DNA of 64,000 nucleotides from Porticoccus sp038143955 (GTDB lineage: Bacteria > Pseudomonadota > Gammaproteobacteria > Pseudomonadales > Porticoccaceae). This document shows, piece after piece, positions 55,484 to 64,000 of the stretch (within the stretch, counting starts at the first letter, position 1; each line of letters begins with the position of its first letter). Under the pieces are notes generated by a model. The model was given only the letters and a program-made list of their open reading frames with translations. It had not been told where the DNA came from and did not search any database. The stretch covers positions 806,001 to 870,000 of the forward strand of contig JAYQMT010000005.1 in NCBI GenBank assembly GCA_038143955.1. The letters are read 5' to 3'. A program made the position numbers and the translations under genes.

Positions 55484-56176
55484 ATGACTACCTCAACACC
55501 GAAATTCAAAACAGATAATGTTATTGATATCTTTTCTCGTCAACCTTATTCCTACTCGAATACAAAAAAAATTAATCGCTTAGCTCCAGAATATGATGGT
55601 CTGGAGATGATATATTCAAATGAAAACAACCCAACAAAGTTATTTAGCATTAAAATTTTATGCTGGGGGCTACGGTCAGATGGAGAAGTTGTTGGCTTGG
55701 TCCCATGGTTAGATAAAATTGTTCCATGTACACAGATTCAGGACCCTCTCAATGGTCACTGGGAAGGATATTTTGATTCTAAGAATGATGAGATTTTTTA
55801 TGAGGCGCCAGTTCATAAAATTATCGAACTAGAAACTGCCTTTGAGCAATACGGTAATCATGAGATTTCTGAGGGTGTTATTCAAGAAATACCTGATATT
55901 ATTGGCACCCATGCGGTGCTTTCAAGTGATGGATTTAAAAATATAACGCTAAAAGAAGTAGTTAGCTGGACTTTACTCTCAACAGGTTCAATAGAATGTA
56001 TGCTAATAGATGATTCTAAAGTAAGCTCCACTCCTGTTCTACCTGGAGACAGGTGTCTATATACTGGTAGTAATGAAAAAGGTTTCAAATATTTCTTTCA
56101 ACACCATATAGCAAACAAGATCAAGGCCAGGGATCCGGAAACACTTGAAGCTATAGCTCTTCTTGTTGATATTTAG
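55484..56176 (+). CDS. conserved hypothetical protein
   Basis: 230 residues from the ATG at 55484, which begins MTTSTPKFKTDNVID. An earlier ATG at 55424 would add 20 unlikely residues. No signal or membrane segment. The protein is acidic with strong beta character (LFSIKILCWGLRSDGEVVGLVPWLDKIVPC) and ends HHIANKIKARDPETLEAIALLVDI. I have seen no characterised relative, and its even composition and place in a conserved block argue that it is a real chromosomal gene. Divergent from epmC. Confidence 0.65.
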   Translation: MTTSTPKFKTDNVIDIFSRQPYSYSNTKKINRLAPEYDGLEMIYSNENNPTKLFSIKILCWGLRSDGEVVGLVPWLDKIVPCTQIQDPLNGHWEGYFDSKNDEIFYEAPVHKIIELETAFEQYGNHEISEGVIQEIPDIIGTHAVLSSDGFKNITLKEVVSWTLLSTGSIECMLIDDSKVSSTPVLPGDRCLYTGSNEKGFKYFFQHHIANKIKARDPETLEAIALLVDI

Positions 56177-56195
56177 TTAATTATATAGTTAGTGA

Positions 56196-56435
56196 TTAGT
56201 TTGCTAATTTTTTTATGCTAGAAAGTTCCTCTTTGGTGATTAAGTTACAACTTTCTGTTTTAGGATCGAACATTATCAGCACATCACCTCTTATTATTTT
56301 TGACCGGGCCTTCTTTATTTGTAAATCTAGCTGTACTTCTTGTTTCCCATAATCAGTTCCCTCCCTATTTATAAACTCCTCAATAATGGAAACCAAAATT
56401 TCATCCGCTAGCCTATTCGGTGGTATTTCAATCAT
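56196..56435 (-). CDS. YheU family (UPF0270) protein
   Basis: 79 residues: IPPNRLADEILVSIIEEFINREGTDYG is the family core, with the ING-like REGTDYG motif at about 24-30, followed by QIKKARSKIIRGDVLIMFD. Small cytoplasmic proteins of this family have unknown function and are found in Gammaproteobacteria. Convergent with the hypothetical gene before it. Confidence 0.85.
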   Translation of the reverse strand: MIEIPPNRLADEILVSIIEEFINREGTDYGKQEVQLDLQIKKARSKIIRGDVLIMFDPKTESCNLITKEELSSIKKLAN

Positions 56436-56524
56436 GAGCCATTTCCAATATGAGTAAAATCCAACTAGACTGTAATGCTATATTTATACCATAAAAATTG
56501 TAGATTCAGATAGAAGGATTTCTA

Positions 56525-57049
56525 ATGGAGCAATATTTAACTTTAACAGTAATAACTGATGATCGACCCGGTATTGTCGAGAAGATTGCAAAAGTAGTTC
56601 TACTTAATCAAGGAAGCTGGCTTGAAAGCAATATGTCTAGGCTTGCTGGAAAATTTGCTGGTGTTCTTTTAGTAAAAACCTCCCAGAATAACCAAGCTAA
56701 TTTATTAAGAGATTTAAAGGAACTTAACAATGAAGGTATAAAAATTATCGCAGAGCTTACAAATAATTTAAATCATGAGCCAGATGAGCGTCATCTTTTA
56801 AACCTAGTTGGTAATGATAGGCCTGGCATAATAGGTGAGTTATCATCGATATTAGCAGAATTAAATATCAATGTGGAAGAACTTTGCACTAATTGCGAAG
56901 ATGCTCCAATGAGCTCGGAATTGCTCTTCAGGGCCTCTGCTGTCATCAGTTTTTCGGGTGCATCAAAAGTTAGTAGTGCTTTGATTCAAGAAGAACTGGA
57001 GTTGTTATCCGACGATCTAATCATCGAGCTGGAGTTATTAGAGGAATAA
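56525..57049 (+). CDS. GcvR-like two-ACT-domain regulatory protein
   Basis: 174 residues made of two ACT domains: residues about 5-80 with TVITDDRPGIVEKIAKVV and about 92-172 with LVGNDRPGIIGELSSILAELNINVEEL. This is the layout of GcvR, which modulates the glycine cleavage system regulator GcvA by binding glycine. No DNA-binding domain. No gcv genes are nearby, so the target is inferred from the family only. Confidence 0.85.
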   Translation: MEQYLTLTVITDDRPGIVEKIAKVVLLNQGSWLESNMSRLAGKFAGVLLVKTSQNNQANLLRDLKELNNEGIKIIAELTNNLNHEPDERHLLNLVGNDRPGIIGELSSILAELNINVEELCTNCEDAPMSSELLFRASAVISFSGASKVSSALIQEELELLSDDLIIELELLEE

Positions 57050-57146
57050 GACTTAATCTTTCTTCGCCTGAGATTAAAATTTTGTAGTAAAATACAAAAA
57101 TTCAAACAAATAACATAAAGACACACAACATATTCTTTCATTTATT

Positions 57147-57610
57147 ATGCTAAATATAGTCTTATTTGAACCCGAAATACCACCTAATACTGGTAATATA
57201 ATTAGGCTATCAGCTAATACAGGTTTTTCACTCCATCTTATCGAACCACTAGGTTTTCAACTAGATGACAAACGTCTTAGACGAGCAGGTTTAGACTATA
57301 GCGAGTGCCAAAAAACAAGCGTTCATGCAAACTGGAATGACTTTTGGAGAACGAATCTCCAGAAAGAATATTTGCAATTAGCACAAAAGGCTCAACTTTC
57401 TATACAAATATAAAATTTTCAATTGGTGATACGCTGGTTTTTGGACCAGAAACAAGAGGGCTATCAGAAAAATTTCGTGAGGCTCTTCCATTTAATAATA
57501 TACTTCGAATTCCAATGCAGCCACAAAGTAGAAGTATGAATCTATCAAATTCAGTTGCAACAGTTGTTTATGAAGCATGGCGACAATTGAACTTTGAGGG
57601 TAGCACTTAA
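57147..57610 (+). CDS. trmL: tRNA (cytidine(34)-2'-O)-methyltransferase (frame broken at a T run)
   Basis: SPOUT-fold methyltransferase for the wobble base of tRNA-Leu. MLNIVLFEPEIPPNTGNIIRLSANTGFSLHLIEPLGF is the start and LVFGPETRGLSE with IPMQPQSRSMNLSNSVATVVYEAWRQL the knot end. The frame breaks in the T run at 57342-57345. One T gives NDFLENESPERIFAISTKG and a protein of about 155 residues, the normal size. Confidence 0.93.
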
Positions 57611-57620
57611 AAAAGAGAGC

Positions 57621-58226
57621 ATGATGACAAACTCAGTGGGTGTGATAAATCGAAAAAAATTTAATAATTTATCTATTGGTTTGTTCTATGGTACATCTAC
57701 TTGTTATACAGAAATTGTAGCCGAAAAAATTGCATTACAACTTAGCGACTGCGCTTATGAAAGCATTAATGTAGATTTATATAATATTTTAAACGAGCCC
57801 ATTTCCTCTATGGAGGCATATGATTGTCTTATAATGGGTATACCCACATGGGATTACGGAGAAATTCAAGAGGATTGGGAGAGAATATGGAATGATATCG
57901 ATAAACTAGATTTCAATGGAAAAACAGTTGCATTATATGGTTTGGGGGACCAAATTGGATACCCAGACTGGTTTCTGGATGCTATGGGTTATTTGTGGGC
58001 TAAGATTTCTGCTCAAGGTGCAACAACTATAGGTTATTGGCCTACACTAGGGTTTGATTTCAACGAATCGAAAGCTTTAACAAAAGATAAAAAATACTTT
58101 GTTGGCTTAGCAATAGATGATGCAAATGAATTTGATCTTACAGATGAACGTATTTCAGTTTGGTGCAATCAGATTCGCAAGGAATTTAGATCTAAATCAA
58201 ACATTTATAAAGCTATCGAGGCCTGA
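57621..58226 (+). CDS. long-chain flavodoxin
   Basis: About 201 residues, with ATG at 57621 or 57624. The FMN phosphate loop is GLFYGTSTCYTEIVAEKIA. LIMGIPTWDYGEIQEDWERIW and ALYGLGDQIGYPDWFLDAMGYLW are the FMN-binding loops of long-chain flavodoxins. One-electron carrier, perhaps for radical SAM enzymes such as QueE. Intact frame, two bases before mnmC and slightly overlapping the trmL end if an earlier start is used. Confidence 0.9.
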   Translation: MMTNSVGVINRKKFNNLSIGLFYGTSTCYTEIVAEKIALQLSDCAYESINVDLYNILNEPISSMEAYDCLIMGIPTWDYGEIQEDWERIWNDIDKLDFNGKTVALYGLGDQIGYPDWFLDAMGYLWAKISAQGATTIGYWPTLGFDFNESKALTKDKKYFVGLAIDDANEFDLTDERISVWCNQIRKEFRSKSNIYKAIEA

Positions 58227-58228
58227 TT

Positions 58229-60330
58229 TTGCCTAAGCAAAAAAGTCTCAAAAAAAATAAACACTCTGTTCTTGAAGCGAGAGTAAAATGGACTGAAAAT
58301 TCTCAGTCTTATACTTTTTTATCCGAAAATATATATTTATCTGACCAACTGGGGATAGATAGTAGACGGCGTGTATTTTTTGGTGGGAATGACTTTGCCA
58401 AGCGATGGGGTGCTGAAAAGAATTTATCATTTACCATCGGAGAGACAGGTTTTGGTGCTGGGTTGAATTTTTTGATTACAGCAGAAGCATGGCTAAAATA
58501 TCGTGGACTTGAAGGAACTGGGATTCTTAATTTCGTTTCTGCTGAAAATTCTCCTCTTCCTAAGAAAGATCTCATCCGTATTTTATCTCTAGCACCAGAG
58601 TTTTCTGAACTTGCGAATGATCTTATTGAATATTACCCGCCACCAATTTCTGGAATTCATAGACTATATTTTAAGGATAAAAAAATAGTCTTAACACTTA
58701 TGTATGGGGATGCATATGAAATGCTTTCATCAATAAAAAATACTGAGCATCCATTTTTTGAGAGAGAAAATAACCCTATTTTTGATGCATGGTTTTTAGA
58801 TGGTTTCTCTCCAAAAAATAACCCAGATATATGGTCAGCTGAGGTATTCAAAGTAATCGCCAACTTAAGTCAACCTGGAACAACATTTAGTGCATCAACC
58901 ACAGATAACTTTATTAAAGAAAGATTAATTCAAGCTGGATTTTCCTTAGAAATTATTACTCACAATAAACCAAAAATCGGGTATCTCAGAGGTCAACTTA
59001 TAGATTGGAAAAATAAAAATATACCAAAAAAAAAGTTGGAATCCAGCTTTATTCAATTCCCCTTATAAGGCGCCATGGTATTTAACCCCAGAGATAAAAA
59101 ACCTAGTAAAGCCATAGTCATAGGTGGAGGGATAGCCGGGTGTTCAACCGCTAGGGCGTTAGCTGAGCGTGGAATTTCTGTAACTTTGATTGAGCGCCAC
59201 AGAGAAATAGCGCAAGAAGCTTCCGGTAATGCACAAGGTGTTCTTTACCCTAAGCTTTCATCAAGTATTTCAGAAATTTCACGTTTTAGTATCTCATCAT
59301 TAATGGTAGCAAGTAAATTTTATAAGAGTTTCTTGGATAATAAACAATCCAAAATATATGGGGACAGATGTGGAGTAATTATATTACCAAAAAAATCTGA
59401 TGATATAGAAAACTTTAAACGAATCTCCTCAGTATACCCTGATGATTTTGTCAGACTAATCATTAACAAAGAGCTTGATAAAAAAGCTGGTCTACCTTTG
59501 TCCAGTAGATTTGGATTATTTTTCCACAACTTGGCTGGATCAGCCCTGCAGAAGCCTGTAGATGGCTTGTTGAACATCCCTCGATTTTTATTAAAAATGC
59601 AGAAGTTGAAGATATTCAACTAAAAAAAATCTCAGGATCAAAAGAAGAATCATGGGTTGCATTAGATGATATGAAAAAATCCCTAGAAACAGCAGACATA
59701 GTCGTAATTGCCTGTTCATTTGAAAGTAAAAAATTTAATCAAACTAATTATCTCCCATTAACTAGGGTTAGAGGTCAGACTACAGCTGTTCCTGCAAATA
59801 ATAAAACATCCTGCCTAAAGACGGTCCTTTGTGGCAAAAGCTATTTTCTTCCAATGTTCAATGATGCCCATACGCTTGGTGCAACTTACAAAACTAATGA
59901 AAATCAAACATCAAACCTTATAGAAGACCATGAAGAAAATATAACCCAACTAAATTTGCTAGATCAGTCACTTGCAGAAAATTTTGACCCAGTAGATGCA
60001 TCTTCTCTTGATGGTAGAACTTCATTTAGATGTACCACACCTGATTTTTTACCTATTGTTGGTCCAGCGCCAAAACTTAATGATTATCTTAAAGATTACA
60101 AACTAATGAAGAAAAATGCTCGCTCACATATACCGACTCCAGGGGGTACCTGGAAGGGTTTATATTTGAATATTGGGCATGGCTCTAAAGGACTAAGTTA
60201 TGCGCCAATTTGTGCAGATCTTATTGCAAGCCAAGTATTTAAAGAGGTGCCGCCATTAGAGCTAGATTTAAGACGTGCGATTCACCCTGGTCGTTTTATT
60301 ATCAGAGATATCAAGCGAAATAAGTTATAA
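58229..60330 (+). CDS. mnmC: bifunctional tRNA mnm5s2U biosynthesis protein, fused methyltransferase-oxidase (three frame breaks)
   Basis: Finishes the mnm5s2U34 tRNA modification. The N-terminal part is the MnmC methyltransferase, with FTIGETGFGAGLNFLITAEAW and FDAWFLDGFSPKNNPDIW. The C-terminal part is an FAD oxidase, with AIVIGGGIAGCSTARALAERG and a late GLYLNIGHGSKGLSYAPICADL. As read, it splits into three frames and a stop. Removing one C at 59059-59062 and adding one A at 59096-59101 gives the typical linker KAPWYLTPEIKKPSKA. Adding one T at 59519-59523 gives FPQLGWISPAEACRWLVEHPS. A single polypeptide of about 700 residues results, as in E. coli. Confidence 0.88.
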
Positions 60331-60426
60331 GTTTATATTAATATTTTATAAAAAATAGCTAGATGTCCACTCGACATGTAAAATATTAATTTTTTAATAG
60401 CTAAATTTTTCCTTAAGGTCCTAATA

Positions 60427-63355
60427 ATGAACACAAATTCAAATACAGTTGTGCATCCTGCCTTTGAGATTTTGAGAAAAAAACGAATAAACTCACTGGA
60501 TATCGAAGTATTTGAGTTTCAACATAAAAAAACTGGTGCCCAGCACATTCATATATCAGCAGAAAATACTGAAAATGTTTTTTAGTTGCCCTCAGAACAG
60601 TACCGACTGACTCAACTGGAGTGGCTCACATTCTTGAACATACTGCCCTATGTGGTAGCGAAAATTACCAAGTACGCGATCCTTTTTTTATGATGATTCG
60701 CCGATCTTTAAATACTTTTATGAACGCTTTTACCAGCTCTGATTGGACAGCGTACCCATTTGCAAGCCAGAATAAAAAAGATTTTAATAATTTGCTGGAT
60801 GTATATCTTGATGCTGTTTTCTTCTCTCGATTGGATGAATTAGATTTTGCACAAGAAGGTCATCGCATTGAATTTAAGGATCCTGAAAATATAGAATCAG
60901 AGCTCGTATTTAAAGGGGTAGTTTTTAATGAAATGAAAGGTGCAATGGGCTCCATTACATCTACTATTTGGCAAACTCTATGCAGACATCTCTATCCTAC
61001 GACAACATATCGGTTTAACAGTGGTGGTGACCCTGCATGTATTCCAGATCTCACTCATGAGCAATTAATAGAGTTTTATAGAACCCACTATCATCCGTCA
61101 AACGCTATCTTTATGACCTTCGGTGATATTCCCGTAGATGAGCTACAAAAACGCTTCGAAAATCAGGTTTTGCATAAGTTTGATGCCTTGGATGAAAAAT
61201 TTCAGTCCCATATGAAAAACGTTTTTTGAAACCTATAGCTATTCAGGAGAACTATGCTTTAAATGACGAAAGAGGTTCTAAAAATAAAACACATATCATT
61301 ATGAGCTGGCTTTTAGGTAGCACCACTAATTTAAAAGAAAACTTAGAGGCACAGTTATTATCAAGTGTACTCTTAGATAACAGCGCATCGCCTTTGCAAA
61401 AAGCTTTAGAGGTAACTCATTTAGGTTCATCGCCATCTCCATTGTGCGGGCTTAACGATTCACAACTTGAACTATGTTTTGTCTGCGGTATAGAGGGAAG
61501 TAGTGCAGAAAGTTCAGATGCACTCGAAAGTCTAGTATTAAGTATATTAGAGGATATTGTGCAGAACGGCATACCCCAGTCAGAATTGGAAGCCTCACTC
61601 CATCAACTAGAATTAAATCAACGCGAAATAGGTGGTGACGGCTATCCTTATGGTTTGCAGCTTATACTCACAGCACTAACAAATGCCACGCATAGAGGTG
61701 ATCCAATTGCCTTACTAGATGTTGAAGAAGCCTTAGGTCAGCTGCAAAAAAATATTGAGGATCCTAACTATATCAAACATCTTACTAGTCGCCTTCTTCT
61801 TAAAAATAATCATAGAGTAAGACTCACACTTATCCCTGACAATAAAATGGCGAAAATAAACGACGCTGTTGAAGCAGAACGTCTGGCCACTATAAAAAAT
61901 AACCTCGATAAAGAGGGTAAACAAGCTCTAATTAATAAATCATTAGAGTTAATTAAGCGGCAAAGTAATGTGGATGATGAATCGATCTTACCTAAGGTTG
62001 GATTAGAGGATATTCCAGAAAAAATGGCTGCTACTCCTAATAAGACTGACCATGATGGTTCTCCCTCACTTAATTTATATGATTCTGGAACTAACGGACT
62101 TATATATCAGCAAGTAATCGTTGATCTTCCTAAATTAACATGTGAGCAAATAAATCTTCTTCCTATTTATAGTAGAGGCCTCACAGAGCTCGGAATTAAT
62201 GGTAGAAGTTATTTAGACACACAGCGCTGGCAATCACAGGTTAGCGGAGGGATAAGTGCTCATGTAAGCGCTAAGGGATCTCTGAATCACGTGGAGTCGC
62301 TTTCCGGTCATCTGACTATCTCAACTAAGGGGTTAGTAAAAAATCAAGCTGCTTTAAAAGATCTAATACAAGCTACCCTAGAAAAACCCAGATTTGACGA
62401 ATTATCCAGAATCAAAGAAATAATCGAACAAAAACAGGCAAGACAAGAAACGGTTATTACTGGTATTGGTCAAAAACTAGCTATGGTTGCTGCCTCAAGG
62501 GGAATTTCACCAACAGGAAAACTTGCCCATCAGTGGGAAGGCTTAGGTTCAATTATTGAGACTAAAAGATTAAATAATGAAACAACAAAAAAACAATTCC
62601 TAGTAAATCTGGGTGATAAACTATCTGAGCTACACCAGATGATTTTGTTGATGCCAAGAAAACACCTAATAATAGGGGAAGCCGAGAAGTTTCATAATAA
62701 TACGTCTATAGCTAGTGAATTTTATAATGAAAGGGGTAGCCAAAAGTTAAAGGCATTCGTCTGTAACCATGAAAAGCATAAGATTTTAGAGTTTTGGGAA
62801 TTAAATACTCCTGTCAATTTTTGTGCGAAATCTTACCCAACGGTTTCTATAAACCATCCAGATGCAGCTCCATTGACAGTATTAGGTGAGTTTTTAAGAA
62901 ATGGTTATCTTCATGGGGCAATAAGAGAGAGAGGTGGAGCATATGGTGGAGGGGCACTCCAAGACAACAATGTTTCTAGCTTCAAGTTTTTCTCTTATAG
63001 AGACCCCCGTCTCGAGGAAACATTAAAAGATTTTGATTCCTCAATAGGCTGGTTAAAAAATAATGCGCATAAAGATAATCAGGTTGAAGAGGCGATACTT
63101 GGTGTAATTAGCTCCATAGATAAGCCCTCTTCACCAGCAGGTCAAGTTATACAAACTTTTCATGCTGAGATTTATGGAAGAACACAGAAAATTTTGGAGT
63201 TGTTTAGATCTCGTGTCACAGAAGTCACATCTAGTGACCTTCGAAGAGTTACTGAAAAATATCTTGTTGAAGCAAACTCTAATATTGCTGTGGTAAGCAA
63301 TAAACAAAATCTTGCTATTGCTGACCGTATGAATCTATCAATAATGACTCTTTAG
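60427..63355 (+). CDS. M16C family zinc peptidase, presequence-protease-like (two frame breaks)
   Basis: About 976 residues after repair. Four M16 domains; the catalytic inverted zinc motif is HILEHTAL (HxxEH) and VVFNEMKGAMGS holds the distal Glu. GDIPVDEL, GLTELGINGRSYLDTQRWQ and RGGAYGGGALQD mark later domains of the PreP/Cym1 group. Breaks lie in T runs at 60578-60583 (repair gives NVFLVALRTVPTDSTGVAH) and 61222-61227 (repair gives KNVFLKPIAIQENY). It degrades peptides in the cytoplasm or envelope. No signal peptide is seen. Large, and complete only after two one-base repairs. Confidence 0.9.
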
Positions 63356-63364
63356 GTGTAACAA

Positions 63365-63754
63365 ATGTTTACAACTATTATAGAACCTAGATTTTCAGAA
63401 ACAGATATCTTAGGGCACATAAATAATACTGCTTTTCCCGTCTGGTTTGAAACGGCTAGACAAGACATATTTAAATTAGTTCATCCGAATCTATCCAGTA
63501 GTGACTGGCCAATGATTATTGCACATATTCATGTTGATTTTATTCTGCAAACTGAATATGGAGATAAAGTAACTATCAAGTCCTCTATCTCAAAAATTGG
63601 TAAAAAATCATTTGATGTAACTCATGAGGCTTACCAAAATCAGTTATTAGTTGCCAAAGGTAATGCTGTTTTAGTTTGGTATAATTATGCTCAGCAAAGT
63701 AGCAGTCTTATACCTGAAGAAATTCGCGAATTACTCAAACAACATCAACTATAA
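63365..63754 (+). CDS. acyl-CoA thioesterase, 4HBT hotdog fold
   Basis: 129 residues. Hotdog fold with the catalytic-site pattern RFSETDILGHINNTAFPVWFETARQDIFK (the Asp and the HIN-type loop of the YbgC/FcbC group). AHIHVDFILQTEYGDKVTIKSSI follows as the central strands. Hydrolyses short or aryl acyl-CoA. Ten bases after the peptidase gene, same strand. The frame is intact. Confidence 0.9.
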   Translation: MFTTIIEPRFSETDILGHINNTAFPVWFETARQDIFKLVHPNLSSSDWPMIIAHIHVDFILQTEYGDKVTIKSSISKIGKKSFDVTHEAYQNQLLVAKGNAVLVWYNYAQQSSSLIPEEIRELLKQHQL

Positions 63755-63764
63755 AATTAGTATT

Positions 63765-64000
63765 ATGAATATACCTGAGAATTCAATTATTAATTTTTCA
63801 GAATTTATTAGTTCTATTTCTGACAGCCAGCTATCTTCTTGGGCAGTTAATCTTCCAGAAGATATTCAGCACTCTATGACGCCTGACCGCTGGGGTGATA
63901 TGTCCACCTGGGAGCAAGCCCTGAGTAGTCTACCTGTAATTAATTGCAGTAAATTAGATCTCAAAAATGGGGTATTTATAGGTCAATCTGGAGATTCAAG
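63765..64000 (+). CDS. cmoB: tRNA U34 carboxymethyltransferase CmoB, N-terminal part (cut by window edge)
   Basis: ATG at 63765, 11 bases after the thioesterase stop. The 78 visible codons read INFSEFISSISDSQLSSWAVNLP, then GDMSTWEQALSSLP and LDLKNGVFIGQ, the order and spacing of the CmoB N-terminus (a LxxWxxxLP segment, then WxxALxxLP, then a DL...V.IG strand). The SAM domain is outside the window. CmoB makes cmo5U34 in tRNA with CmoA, whose gene often precedes it but is not seen here. Confidence 0.75.
   Translation, partial: MNIPENSIINFSEFISSISDSQLSSWAVNLPEDIQHSMTPDRWGDMSTWEQALSSLPVINCSKLDLKNGVFIGQSGDS

Noticed and set aside
5639..63355. Programmed ribosomal frameshifting as the reason for the broken genes
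   Set aside because: The breaks hit unrelated genes at differing run types without slippery heptamers or downstream structure, and need both plus and minus corrections; assembly error explains all of them.

Overview
The window looks like chromosome from an AT-rich gammaproteobacterium, probably a marine or other aquatic one. The gammaproteobacterial signature is the right-hand housekeeping block: alaA, pdxB, epmC, a YheU (UPF0270) protein, a GcvR-type ACT protein, trmL, a fused mnmC and cmoB. The AT-rich coding and the photolyase/CFA-synthase-like/DUF1365 stress cluster resemble small pelagic Gammaproteobacteria such as SAR86-like lineages, but species cannot be fixed from the sequence. No ribosomal RNA, CRISPR array, integrase or transposase was found.

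Layout. 0-5.5 kb: end of a surface-polysaccharide cluster on the minus strand (methyltransferase, Wzx flippase, WbpE/WbpD/WbpB-type enzymes for a diacetylated diamino-glucuronic acid sugar). 5.5-7.3 kb: Fur-box-preceded FTR1 iron permease with a periplasmic partner. 7.5-28.4 kb: an oxidative and photo-oxidative stress neighbourhood (photolyase behind a LexA box, COQ7-like protein, secreted MsrA-thioredoxin-MsrB fusion, glutathione peroxidase, TlpA-like protein, lipocalin, DUF3429, the SDR/DUF3833/CFA-synthase-like/DUF1365/FAD-oxidase operon, DUF393, a renalase-like FAD protein). Set among these are a ZnuD-like TonB receptor, queE/queC, and a stand-alone inverse autotransporter barrel with a secreted partner. 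28.5-31.6 kb: glutathione transferase and two more nucleotide-sugar enzymes (TviB/WbpO-like, FnlA/WbjB/CapE-like).

31.8-47.9 kb: two tandem metal-resistance units with base composition and codon use unlike their surroundings. Unit A (visibly GC-richer) carries a cus-type operon plus an unrecognised gene. Unit B carries a czc-type operon plus a CDF exporter. The 10-base word AATGGCGGTG occurs in the same orientation at 31811, 40348 and 47946. The last copy is the 3' end of an intact tRNA-Ser(GGA). The two units also share a roughly 185-base terminal module next to the repeat. This is the most interesting structure in the window: a tandem array of integrase-less cargo units at tRNA-Ser. 48-64 kb is conserved chromosome: nitroreductase, queF, YadGH-type ABC exporter, tRNA-Gly, tRNA-Glu, msrB, alaA, pdxB, epmC, yheU, gcvR-like, trmL, flavodoxin, mnmC, an M16C peptidase, a thioesterase and the start of cmoB.

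Caution for every reader: about 18 genes are broken into two to four frames, nearly always inside a short homopolymer run, in conserved single-copy genes as well as in the islands. Restoring one base rejoins conserved motifs. I read this as systematic homopolymer-length error in the assembly rather than gene decay, and I give each such gene as one reconstructed feature with the break positions.
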